7,079 nucleotides of DNA from Anaerolineae bacterium (GCA_016926575.1 JAFGOJ010000034.1:1-7079), one strand, 5' to 3'; counted from the stretch's first letter, positions 1-6,238 are shown. Translations and numbers: made by a program. The notes: generated by a model not told the origin, from the letters alone.

Positions 1-1
1 T

Positions 2-46
2 CCGGGGAAACCGGAAGGTAAACCGCAGGTTTACCCGTTTCCCCGG
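2..46. repeat. Two-part hairpin downstream of pfkB
   Basis: A strong inverted repeat. The outer arms CCGGGGAAAC (2-11) and GTTTCCCCGG (37-46) are perfectly complementary over 10 bp. Inside them GGTAAACC (17-24) and GGTTTACC (28-35) form a second perfect 8-bp stem around the loop GCA, leaving CGGAA (12-16) and C36 unpaired. It lies 33 nt beyond the stop codon of the minus-strand pfkB gene. No T-run follows in either direction, so it is not a textbook intrinsic terminator. It could stabilise the 3' end of the operon transcript, or be a dispersed palindromic repeat. Anything to its left lies outside the window. Confidence 0.6.
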
Positions 47-47
47 C

Positions 48-79
48 GGGGTGCAGGGGCGGAGCCCCTGCAAAACCCC
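48..79. repeat. GC-rich hairpin at the pfkB stop codon (relative of repeat A)
   Basis: GCAGGGGC (53-60) and GCCCCTGC (64-71) form a perfect 8-bp stem with loop GGA. GGGG (48-51) and CCCC (76-79) extend it, with T52 opposite four A residues. Read on the minus strand it begins with GGGGTTTTGC, the same ten bases found in the hairpin at 6968-7033, so I group it loosely with repeat family A. Its edge overlaps the last base of the pfkB TAG stop (79-81), so it sits where an operon terminator would. There is no downstream T-run; a role in 3'-end protection or factor-dependent termination is inference. Confidence 0.6.
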
Positions 80-978
80 TATTTTCGGAACAGCGCCTCC
101 AGTGCTGCCTCTTCGAGAAACCCGTCCGCGGCGCCGGCAGCGCCGATCTTGTAGGAGGCGAAGCGGGTCGCTTTTTCCAGCGCCTGGTAGGGGTTGCCGT
201 TCCGGGCGTAGAAGTGGACGAACGCCGAGAAGAGCGCGTCGCCCGCGCCGATGGTGTTGACCACCGGGCGGGTGCGCACAGCCGGAACGCGCCCGACGAA
301 GCCATCCTGCCGCACCGCCATCAGCGCGCCCTGGCCGCCCAACCCAACGACGGCAATCGCCGGGGCGTAGCGGCGGGTCAGCGCGTTGATCCACTCCTCG
401 GGCGGGCAGGGCAGCGCCTCGTCGCTCATGAAGAGGATGTCGGCGGCGGCCATGAAGTCGGCATTGTAGGCATCGTCGAGGTCGGCGACGGTGTGGACGT
501 CGGTGGCGATGGGGATGCCGCGCTCGCGCGTCATACACAGCAGCGGGCGGGAGAAGTTGACGTTGCACAGCGCGGCCAGGTCGCATCCTGCGATGGCCTG
601 CTGGTAGCGCGCGACGGGGTAGCGCTGCTCCTGGATGTCCTTCAGATCGACGTGAATCTGCCGCCGGCCCTCGCCATCGTAGAGGATCACCGAGCGGGCC
701 GTCTTTTCGACGTGATCGAGGACGAAATCCTCGGGGATGCCGTCCCGTGCCAGGGCGTGGCGCACCATCTGCCCGGCGATGTCGCTGCCGATGAGGGAGA
801 GGAAGCGCACCTGGTTGCCCAGCACCGTCAGCGCCTTGGAGACGTTGTACCCCACGCCGGAGACGCTGGCGTCGATGCCGAAGAAGGGGTAGTGGACGGG
901 CGCGTAGGGGATGGGGAAGCCGTCCACCCGCAGGGTGACCTCGATATTGATCAAGCCGGAGACGAGGACGCGGCTCAC
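79..978 (-). CDS. PfkB-family carbohydrate/nucleoside kinase
   Basis: A ribokinase-like (PfkB) kinase that should transfer the gamma-phosphate of ATP to a hydroxyl of a sugar, nucleoside or related small molecule in the cytoplasm. In the 299-residue product, the glycine-rich N-terminal signature is near residues 40-45 (SGVGYN), followed by a GSD at 64-66. The C-terminal signature NTIGAGDALFSAF carries the anion-hole GAGD at 244-247, with Asp247 as the expected catalytic base. Length is normal for the family. I chose the GTG at 978 because it overlaps the Nudix stop codon as GTGA, a typical coupled arrangement. An in-frame GTG at 987 would add three residues (MAA). The early substrate-contact position that is often Asp in ribokinases reads GLINIE here, so the substrate cannot be named; ribose, a nucleoside or another sugar are all possible. 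It is the last gene of the regulator-Nudix-kinase run, ending in a hairpin at the stop codon. Confidence 0.9.
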   Translation of the reverse strand: MSRVLVSGLINIEVTLRVDGFPIPYAPVHYPFFGIDASVSGVGYNVSKALTVLGNQVRFLSLIGSDIAGQMVRHALARDGIPEDFVLDHVEKTARSVILYDGEGRRQIHVDLKDIQEQRYPVARYQQAIAGCDLAALCNVNFSRPLLCMTRERGIPIATDVHTVADLDDAYNADFMAAADILFMSDEALPCPPEEWINALTRRYAPAIAVVGLGGQGALMAVRQDGFVGRVPAVRTRPVVNTIGAGDALFSAFVHFYARNGNPYQALEKATRFASYKIGAAGAADGFLEEAALEALFRK

Positions 979-1415
979 GGCGGCCACCCGAAACTGTCGA
1001 ACCAGCGCTGTGCGCGGTAGTTCTCCAGCGCGCGGCGGACGTAGGGGATCACGTTCTCCGGCAGATCGTCTAGCGGGAACCAGGCCAGGTGGTCACATTT
1101 GTGGGGCTCGCGGTTTTCGACCTGCCCCTGCCATTTTTTTGCGACGAGGAAGAAATCGATCCGCTCGTCATCCGAGCGGCGGTGCATCACGCCCACCACG
1201 TGCAGGTCGGCCGGGTCGATGGCGATGCCCGCCTCTTCCTGTGCCTCGCGGATCATCGCGGCTTTGACCTGCTCGTTGCCGTTCAAGTGACCGGCGACGA
1301 CGCTGTAGTTGCCGTCTTCGTAGCCGGTGTTGAAACGGCGCAGCAGCAGCACGCTGCCATCCTGGATGAGGAACAGGTGGGCGGCAGAGGGGAGTTTGAA
1401 GCGGTTCGATGTCAT
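975..1415 (-). CDS. Nudix hydrolase
   Basis: A 146-residue Nudix hydrolase, expected to cleave a nucleoside diphosphate linked to another moiety (X) into NMP plus P-X, using Mg2+ or Mn2+. The Nudix box is a perfect match to G-x5-E-x7-R-E-U-x-E-E-x-G-U: Gly42, Glu48, then REAQEEAGI at 56-64, with metal-binding Glu57, Glu60 and Glu61. The fold starts with AAHLFLIQDGSVLLLRR, a normal first strand pair. Length is typical of a single-domain enzyme. The ATG at 1415 lies 2 nt after the regulator's TGA, with no good Shine-Dalgarno sequence, so translational coupling is likely. The reading frame stays open far upstream (to about 2240), but that part is arginine-rich nonsense read out of frame inside the regulator gene. 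Substrate is not determinable; ADP-ribose, oxidised nucleotides or nucleotide sugars are possible. The neighbouring kinase suggests sugar or nucleoside salvage (inference). Confidence 0.93.
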   Translation of the reverse strand: MTSNRFKLPSAAHLFLIQDGSVLLLRRFNTGYEDGNYSVVAGHLNGNEQVKAAMIREAQEEAGIAIDPADLHVVGVMHRRSDDERIDFFLVAKKWQGQVENREPHKCDHLAWFPLDDLPENVIPYVRRALENYRAQRWFDSFGWPP

Positions 1416-1417
1416 CT

Positions 1418-4400
1418 TCAAGTGAGCAATCGTCGCATGTCGTCGCGGGCGAGGAAAGCGGTCCTCATCTCCGATGACAGGCCGTCGGCGATGTCGCGCG
1501 CGGCAAACGCTGCCACTGCGCGGGCCTGGGGGTCCTTTGCCAGTGCCTGTCCGGCTTCCATCATCAACGCGAGGCAGTCCAGCGCCTGGCCCACGTTCAT
1601 GGCGTGGTACAGGTCGTCGGCGTTCCCGGTGGCCCGCCCGCGCAGCAGGTAGCCCCAGCCGATCAACGGCCGGTACGCGCCTGATTGGGCCAGGTCGAGC
1701 AGCTCTTCGATGTGCGGCAGGGCCGCCGATGGTCCTGCGATGCTCAAAGTGGCACGGGCGAAGTCGCGCAGGGCCTGGGCGCGGAACCATTTCAAGCCGC
1801 CGAAGCGGGCGAAATTGACCGCGTTGTTGAACGAAGCCATGGCCTGGTCGGGTTGGCCGAGCGCCATGTAGGCCACGCCGAGCCCGCGCATCGAAGAGAT
1901 GCTCGCCACGTGAGAGAGGCCTGCCACTGTGATGGCCTGTTGGTATACGTCCAGCGCGTGTTCGGGCATATGCAGGCCGGCGTAGGCATCCCCGCGCGCC
2001 AGCAAGGCGATCGCTTGCCCTTCCCGCAGTTCTGCGTGATTTTGGTCGTAGACGTGTTCCGTGCGACGGAGAGCCGCGCCATAATTTCCGCGCAAGGCCT
2101 CTGCCCAGGCGGCTTCGGCGACACCTATGGAGATGACCAGCGGCAGGTTGGTGTCCTCGCCGATGGCGGTCCCTGCTTCCAATGCTTCGAGGGCCATGCT
2201 GTAGTTGCCGTTGAAGGCGTGGGTGAGCCCGGTGCAGCACCTGGACAGCCCCACGAAGAGCGATTCGCCGGCCCGTTCGGCCAGCACCTCGGCGCGGGCC
2301 AGGGCGGCCAGGGCATCTTCAAAGTCGCCTTCCAGAAGCGCGCCCAGGCCGGCGTAGTAAGCGCCCTCACCGCGGGGGTCGTATCCGGGCCAGCGGCGCG
2401 TATCTCCGACCAGGCGCAGGCCTTCTTCGATGTGTTTACGTCCGGATGCGAGCGCGGCGGAGCGGATTTCTGCCTGGGCGAGCGTGAGTAGCACCACGCC
2501 GCGGCACCAGTCGGCATCTGCTTCCTCCAGCGCCTGAATCGATTGCTGCGCGTATCGAATCGAAGCGGGCAGGTCGCCGAGGTGCGTTTCGACGACCGCG
2601 GCGCTGTGCAGCGCGTGCCCGCGGATGTAGGCATCGTTGCGTTGCTCGCCGATGGCCAACAGGGTTTTGTAGACTGCGCGGGCGGTCTCGTAGTTACCCA
2701 GCAGTGTGTGGGCGGTGGCGCATTCGTGATAGAGGTCGGTCAAGCGTTTCCGGTCGACGGAGAGGTTGCCCGTGTGGATGGCGTCCATCGCGCGGTGGTA
2801 ATAGAACACGGCCTCGGGGAGGGCGCGGGTGGTCTTGGCGCGGTCACCTGCTGCGTGCATATACACCGCCGCTTTTTCCCACACCTCACCGGCGTAGGCG
2901 TGGTGGGCCAGAGTGCGCCAGTGGTCGCCCATGTTGTCTTGGTAAAGCCGCTCGGCCACGCTCAGAACGTGGCGGTGTGCCGCTATTCTGCTCCCAATCA
3001 ACATTTTCTCGTAGGCTGCTTCTTGGGTCAAGACGTGGTCGAAGATGTAGGCGCGTCCTTCTTCTCCTTCGAAGGCGTAGTAACGGATCAGGCCGCTCTC
3101 GCGCAGGACGCGCAGGTGGTCGTCCAGATCGTTGTGTTGGACGACGTCGGCGAGCATGCGGTAGGTGAACGTGCGGCCAATCACGGCGGCTTGGGAGAGG
3201 GTGTCCCTGACGGCCGGGTCGAGTCGGTCGATGCGGCTAGTCAGCAGGCCGCGCAGAGAGTTCGGGATTTCGACGGTATGGATGTCCGGCGTCAATTCCC
3301 AGTGCCCGTTCTTGCGCACCAGAACCTGTTCTTCGATCAGCGTGCGGATGACTTCTTGGACGAAGAGCGGGTTTCCCTCGATGCGTTCCAGGACGTACGC
3401 TTTGCGTGCTGCGGGGACGATGTCGCCGCCGAGCAGGCTGGTTACCAGGGCCACCGTCGCCTGTTGGGAAAGCGGCAGGAGGTTGAACGAGGTAGCGCCT
3501 TCCACAACCTCTGCCCAATTCACATTCGAGGCGTATCCGGGGCGCGCGACGGTCATGAACAGGAGCGGTACGTCTTGCGTAAGAGGCAAGAGGTGGTGTA
3601 GTATATCGATACTGCTCTGGTCCACCCAGTGGAAGTCTTCCAACACCACCACCGTGGGGCGGTCGATGGCCAGGTTGTGGAAGAACGTGCGCAGCGCGAC
3701 GATGGTGCGGGCGCGCAGGCCGTCGGCGGAGAGGGGAGCTACGATCTCTGCGGTGTGCGGGTCGAGCGGTATCCCCAGCAGTTGGAGCAGGAAGGGTGAG
3801 ATGCGGAGGGCCTCTTCAGGGGCGATGTGAGTCAGCGCTTCCCACACGTTCTGTCGCAGGGCCTCTTCGGGCTGGTCGTCTCCCCCGAACCAATTTCGTA
3901 GCAGGTCCCGAAACGGTGCGAACGGCCAGGTGGTGCCGTAAGAGACGCAGCGCCCCTCCAACCAGTGGAGGTCGTGTTCTGAGGAGCGCAGTTCCGCCAC
4001 CAGGCGGGATTTCCCAACGCCGGCGCCGCCGTTCAGAGAGACGAGGCCGCCTTGTCCATGTCGGAGGTGTTGCAAGCGCATTTTGAGCTGCGACATTTCT
4101 CTGGTGCGCCCGACGAGAGGAGCGAGCAGGTCTGGAAAATCCTTGCGCTGCTGAGTCGATTGTTCGCCGATGAGGAAGTAGATTTTTACCGGTTCCAGCT
4201 TCCCTCTCACGCGGATGGAGGGTAGGGGGTGGAAGGTGAGCGACGTGGGGGCCGCGCGGTGCGTGTCTTCGGCCACCAGGATCTGACCGGGTTCGGCCAG
4301 GTAGGCCAGCCGGTTGGCCAGATTGACCGGGTCTCCTACCACCGAGTAGGCCTCCTGGCCTGTTGCTCCGATCTCTCCGGCGAAGACCAGGCCGGTGTTG

Positions 4401-4831
4401 ATGCCACAGCAGAGGCCCAACGGTGCCGACAGGCGGTGGCGCTCGCTGGCGTTGAAGCGCTGCATGGCCTCGACCATCTCGAGGGCCGTGTGCAGCGCGC
4501 GCTCGACGTCGTTCTCGTGGCTCTCGGGCGCGCCGAACAGCCCCATGATCATCTGCCTGAAAAACTTGTCCAACGTGCCGCCGTAGCGTTGGATTGGTTC
4601 GTAGAGATACTCCAGGCAGGCATTGGTCACATCGCGGGCTTCGCCCAGGTCGATTTGCTCGGTGAGGACGTTCAAGCCGGCGATGCGCGCGAACAGGATC
4701 GTCACTGTGCGCCGCTCGCCGACGACGTGATGGGGCGTCGACGGTCTATCGGGCGGGGAGAGGGCTTCCCCACATCGCCCGCAAAAGGAAAAGTTGTTCG
4801 GGTTGTCGAACTGACACCGGGGACATTTCAC
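1418..4831 (-). CDS. Zinc-ribbon / degenerate class III cyclase / AAA-type ATPase / TPR signalling protein
   Basis: A 1137-residue cytoplasmic signalling protein. Domains in order: an N-terminal zinc ribbon (Cys3-x2-Cys6, Cys17-x2-Cys20); a class III nucleotidyl cyclase homology domain (about 41-222); an STAND/AAA-type ATPase (about 238-600) with Walker A GGAGVGKS at 268-275 and Walker B VVVLEDFHWVD at 394-404; then TPR-like helical repeats from about 640 to the C-terminus. In the cyclase domain both metal-binding aspartates are gone: canonical LFADI reads LFARI (Arg49), and canonical GD in the KFxGD motif reads RQ (Gln93). VGDPVNLANRL (165-175), with Asn170 and Arg174, is kept. It should therefore not make cAMP and is probably a regulatory pseudo-cyclase. 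The ATPase looks active. The start is GTG at 4831: an in-frame TGA lies seven codons upstream and the zinc ribbon begins at once; no convincing Shine-Dalgarno is seen. It follows the secreted protein by 72 nt and precedes the Nudix gene by 2 nt. The ligand and output are unknown. Confidence 0.93.
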   Translation of the reverse strand: MKCPRCQFDNPNNFSFCGRCGEALSPPDRPSTPHHVVGERRTVTILFARIAGLNVLTEQIDLGEARDVTNACLEYLYEPIQRYGGTLDKFFRQMIMGLFGAPESHENDVERALHTALEMVEAMQRFNASERHRLSAPLGLCCGINTGLVFAGEIGATGQEAYSVVGDPVNLANRLAYLAEPGQILVAEDTHRAAPTSLTFHPLPSIRVRGKLEPVKIYFLIGEQSTQQRKDFPDLLAPLVGRTREMSQLKMRLQHLRHGQGGLVSLNGGAGVGKSRLVAELRSSEHDLHWLEGRCVSYGTTWPFAPFRDLLRNWFGGDDQPEEALRQNVWEALTHIAPEEALRISPFLLQLLGIPLDPHTAEIVAPLSADGLRARTIVALRTFFHNLAIDRPTVVVLEDFHWVDQSSIDILHHLLPLTQDVPLLFMTVARPGYASNVNWAEVVEGATSFNLLPLSQQATVALVTSLLGGDIVPAARKAYVLERIEGNPLFVQEVIRTLIEEQVLVRKNGHWELTPDIHTVEIPNSLRGLLTSRIDRLDPAVRDTLSQAAVIGRTFTYRMLADVVQHNDLDDHLRVLRESGLIRYYAFEGEEGRAYIFDHVLTQEAAYEKMLIGSRIAAHRHVLSVAERLYQDNMGDHWRTLAHHAYAGEVWEKAAVYMHAAGDRAKTTRALPEAVFYYHRAMDAIHTGNLSVDRKRLTDLYHECATAHTLLGNYETARAVYKTLLAIGEQRNDAYIRGHALHSAAVVETHLGDLPASIRYAQQSIQALEEADADWCRGVVLLTLAQAEIRSAALASGRKHIEEGLRLVGDTRRWPGYDPRGEGAYYAGLGALLEGDFEDALAALARAEVLAERAGESLFVGLSRCCTGLTHAFNGNYSMALEALEAGTAIGEDTNLPLVISIGVAEAAWAEALRGNYGAALRRTEHVYDQNHAELREGQAIALLARGDAYAGLHMPEHALDVYQQAITVAGLSHVASISSMRGLGVAYMALGQPDQAMASFNNAVNFARFGGLKWFRAQALRDFARATLSIAGPSAALPHIEELLDLAQSGAYRPLIGWGYLLRGRATGNADDLYHAMNVGQALDCLALMMEAGQALAKDPQARAVAAFAARDIADGLSSEMRTAFLARDDMRRLLT

Positions 4832-4903
4832 TTTGAACCAGCCGTATCTTCATTTGCAGGTCTATAGCCGGCGGTGCTCTAAAGGTGTCGGAGGGAGAGG
4901 ACT

Positions 4904-5914
4904 TCACCACCAGGGGAGAAAAGAGGTTTGAGCAGTGCCCAACACTCCTTCATAGGTAACATTCACGTCGACGACGACCCGCCGGCCCGGCGGGGGAGCA
5001 TTGATTTCGAAGCCTATGTCTGTGAGTCCCTGGGCGTTGGTGGGAGACAATGAGTAGACGACCGTGTCTGATGGGTAACGCACTGTGACGACAACGTTGG
5101 CTCCCGCCAACGGTTCGCGTCGTGCGTCTGTCACGTACACGAAGATGGTCTGATTGCCGTCTCGCCCGGTAATCGCATGGCGGACAGCAGCCCATACGCG
5201 GAGCGTGACCTGCGCGGGCGTGGGCGGGTTCAGGTCTATGATATTGGGATTGTACTCTTCTCGCTCCCGGTATTCGGAAGGCACGTTGTAACGAAACATA
5301 TACTGGTTTCCCAGCGCTCCCAAGACGACCCGGTCCTCCCGCGAGCGCTCAGGATGCCACTCCATGCGCATTCGCTGGAAGTATTGGACGATGTACCCGC
5401 GTTCTTCGTCGAGCATCGGCTCCGAAATGGGGTATCCGAAAATGTCCAATCCCCCGTTGTTGTCGTAGAAGTCCAGGAAGGCGAACGAGACCACGTGCCC
5501 GGTCTGCCGGAAGACGCGGCGAAACCGGCTATTGGAGTGCAATTCCTCACTTGGAAGCGGTGGTTGGCTGTAGCCGAGGATTTCCGCCAATAACCCCAGT
5601 TGCACTTTGTAGGGGTCGGCGTTGCCGGGGTGCCATTCCATTCGCGCGTTGTCGAAGTATTGCACCCAAAGTCCGAGCGCGGGGTCGTAGAACACGCGCG
5701 TTTGAGGGTAGCCGAACACGCGCACGCCGCCCCGCGAATCGAAGAACTCCAGAAACGGCCCGCTGACGTAATGGCCTGTCTGGTTGAAATAGCGGGACGC
5801 ACCTTGTGGAAAGGCTTCCTGAGGCTGAGGCTCAGCGTCTACATAGGCGGCAGGATAGCTTAGTGCTCCAGCCAGCAGGATTATGAGAACCCAAGTGGAC
5901 AACCGGTTGCGCAT
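4904..5914 (-). CDS. Secreted two-repeat (FGYP module) protein with C-terminal Ig-like domain
   Basis: A 336-residue exported protein. The N-terminus MRNRLSTWVLIILLAGALSY is a typical Sec signal peptide, with a likely signal peptidase I site after VDA (27). Two homologous modules of about 70 residues follow, offset by 92 residues. Each has QTGH (45-48; 137-140), a FLxF(F/Y)D stretch, FGYP (67-70; 159-162), VQYF, RMEWHP (91-96; 183-188) and a closing LG segment (106-113; 198-202). Roughly half of the positions agree. I know this module from Chloroflexota secreted proteins; no function is established to my knowledge. Residues 236-333 resemble an invasin/Big-type beta-sandwich (VTDARREPLAGANVVVTV...). 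The protein ends in WW with no membrane anchor or sorting motif. I chose ATG 5914 over ATG 5929 because AAGGAG (5919-5924) lies four bases before it; the longer start would add MIRRK. A role in cell-surface adhesion or cell-wall binding is inference. Confidence 0.88.
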   Translation of the reverse strand: MRNRLSTWVLIILLAGALSYPAAYVDAEPQPQEAFPQGASRYFNQTGHYVSGPFLEFFDSRGGVRVFGYPQTRVFYDPALGLWVQYFDNARMEWHPGNADPYKVQLGLLAEILGYSQPPLPSEELHSNSRFRRVFRQTGHVVSFAFLDFYDNNGGLDIFGYPISEPMLDEERGYIVQYFQRMRMEWHPERSREDRVVLGALGNQYMFRYNVPSEYREREEYNPNIIDLNPPTPAQVTLRVWAAVRHAITGRDGNQTIFVYVTDARREPLAGANVVVTVRYPSDTVVYSLSPTNAQGLTDIGFEINAPPPGRRVVVDVNVTYEGVLGTAQTSFLPWW

Positions 5915-5918
5915 TTTT

Positions 5919-5924
5919 CTCCTT
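5919..5924 (-). promoter_or_regulatory. Ribosome binding site deciding the start of the secreted protein
   Basis: On the minus strand AAGGAG is followed by four A residues and then ATG at 5914. It is the best Shine-Dalgarno match in the window. It lies inside the reading frame if the upstream ATG (5929) were used, so it argues for the shorter protein. The 5929 ATG has only a weak AAGG-like stretch upstream. Confidence 0.7.
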
Positions 5925-5947
5925 ATCATCCTGCCTTTTGGCCCGTT

Positions 5948-5963
5948 CAGTAAGGTCTTACTG
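5948..5963. promoter_or_regulatory. Candidate operator palindrome
   Basis: CAGTAAG (5948-5954) and CTTACTG (5957-5963) are perfectly complementary 7-bp arms separated by GT. On the minus strand the site starts about five bases after the expected transcription start of the promoter at 5975-6003, a common position for a repressor operator. It could also form a small hairpin in the leader RNA. The cognate regulator is unknown, and no helix-turn-helix protein is encoded in this window. Confidence 0.5.
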
Positions 5964-5974
5964 TCCTTAAAAAT

Positions 5975-6003
5975 ATTCTACATCACATTGACGCTTTTTG
6001 CAA
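5975..6003 (-). promoter_or_regulatory. Sigma70-like promoter of the secreted-protein operon
   Basis: Read on the minus strand: -35 TTGCAA (5998-6003; four of six consensus bases), a 17-nt spacer, and -10 TAGAAT (5975-5980; five of six). The spacing is optimal and the surroundings are AT-rich in an otherwise GC-rich window. The expected start is near 5968, giving a leader of about 54 nt before the ATG at 5914. The prediction is from consensus matching only. Confidence 0.6.
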
Positions 6004-6036
6004 TAAGGAATAGGAGCTATTATATCTCCTCAGAAA

Positions 6037-6095
6037 GAGGGGGAGTGTGGGGTTTGCGGGCGGCTTCGCCGCCCGCAAACCCCACATCTTCCCTC
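6037..6095. repeat. Repeat A, copy 1: long GC-rich hairpin
   Basis: GTGGGGTTTGCGGGCGGC (6047-6064) pairs perfectly over 18 bp with 6068-6085 around the loop TTC. GAGGG (6037-6041) and CCCTC (6091-6095) add an outer stem. The same design, including flanking GGGGAGTG and TCTTCCC, occurs at 6968-7033, so this is a dispersed element rather than a gene-specific structure. It sits between two divergent promoters, where no terminator is needed. GAGCTATT occurs on both sides (6014-6021 and 6114-6121), exactly 100 nt apart, and could be a duplicated insertion target or chance. Confidence 0.8.
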
Positions 6096-6111
6096 ATTTT
6101 TTTGAGAAGAT
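6086..6111. repeat. T-loop hairpin beside repeat A
   Basis: ATCTT (6086-6090) plus CTCA (6093-6096) pair with TGAG (6103-6106) plus AAGAT (6107-6111), leaving CC bulged and a six-T loop. It competes for bases with the outer stem of repeat A (6091-6095). The seven-T run at 6097-6103 comes 11 nt after the main stem, too far for a classical intrinsic terminator of a plus-strand transcript, and no plus-strand gene precedes it. Confidence 0.4.
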
Positions 6112-6127
6112 ACGAGCTATTCGACAC

Positions 6128-6156
6128 TTGCGCGATGGCTGCTTTCGATTTATCAT
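6128..6156 (+). promoter_or_regulatory. Candidate promoter of the MBL-fold gene
   Basis: -35 TTGCGC (6128-6133; only three of six consensus bases), a 17-nt spacer, and -10 TATCAT (6151-6156; five of six). The transcript would start near 6163, just before the repeat B dyad (6166), leaving a leader of about 75 nt. The -35 is weak, so confidence is limited. Confidence 0.4.
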
Positions 6157-6165
6157 AGATCGTCA

Positions 6166-6207
6166 GTAACCGCTCAGGCTGTGCGCCTGAGTTACTGTTG
6201 GGCGCGT
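6166..6207 (+). repeat. Repeat B, copy 1: dyad in the leader of the MBL-fold gene
   Basis: CTCAGGC (6173-6179) and GCCTGAG (6185-6191) form a 7-bp stem, and GTAA (6166-6169) with TTAC (6192-6195) extends it across a three-base bulge. The following TGTTGGGCGCGT (6196-6207) is also shared with the inverted copy at 7034-7078. The two copies match at 39 of 42 aligned bases, with three single-base gap positions. It lies at the expected transcription start of the MBL-fold gene, so it could act as operator, leader hairpin or simply an inserted repeat. Confidence 0.75.
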
Positions 6208-6238
6208 TGCCAGTCGACTCGACGAACCGCTCGAAGGG

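Larger units (their letters stand above)
5915..6238. other. Divergent intergenic region
   Basis: These 324 nt separate the start of the minus-strand secreted-protein gene from the plus-strand MBL-fold gene. From left to right they hold the minus-strand ribosome binding site and leader, a 16-bp palindrome, a minus-strand promoter in AT-rich sequence, a small hairpin (arms 6012-6016 and 6026-6030), the long repeat A hairpin, a T-loop hairpin, a plus-strand promoter candidate and the repeat B dyad. An open frame crosses 5883-6158 on the plus strand, but it overlaps the signal-peptide region and looks non-coding. I see no small gene or tRNA here. Confidence 0.7.

Noticed and set aside
1416..2240. 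N-terminal extension of the Nudix reading frame (open to 2240, 421 residues in all)
   Set aside because: The added part is arginine/histidine-rich, has no recognisable domain and lies entirely inside the regulator gene in another frame. The Nudix fold starts cleanly at the ATG at 1415.
2543..3601. Long plus-strand open frame (352 residues) opposite the regulator
   Set aside because: It is antisense to a gene with clear domains; GC-rich codon usage commonly leaves the opposite strand open. No motif or ribosome binding site supports it. The same applies to the plus-strand frames at 214-1020, 1685-2491 and 4229-4867.
4832..4903. Separate promoter for the regulator in the 72-nt gap
   Set aside because: TATAGA resembles a -10 hexamer, but the only -35-like sequence is about 11 nt away. 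I could not support a promoter, so read-through from the upstream promoter remains the simpler view.
6047..6103. Intrinsic terminator (GC stem followed by seven T)
   Set aside because: The T-run begins 11 nt after the stem, and no plus-strand gene lies upstream. The near copy at 6968-7033 lacks the T-run. It fits a dispersed palindrome better.
5883..6158. Plus-strand 91-residue open frame over the divergent promoter region
   Set aside because: It starts inside the signal-peptide region of the secreted protein and runs through hairpin A. The hydrophobic start is an antisense echo of AT-rich sequence, with no ribosome binding site.
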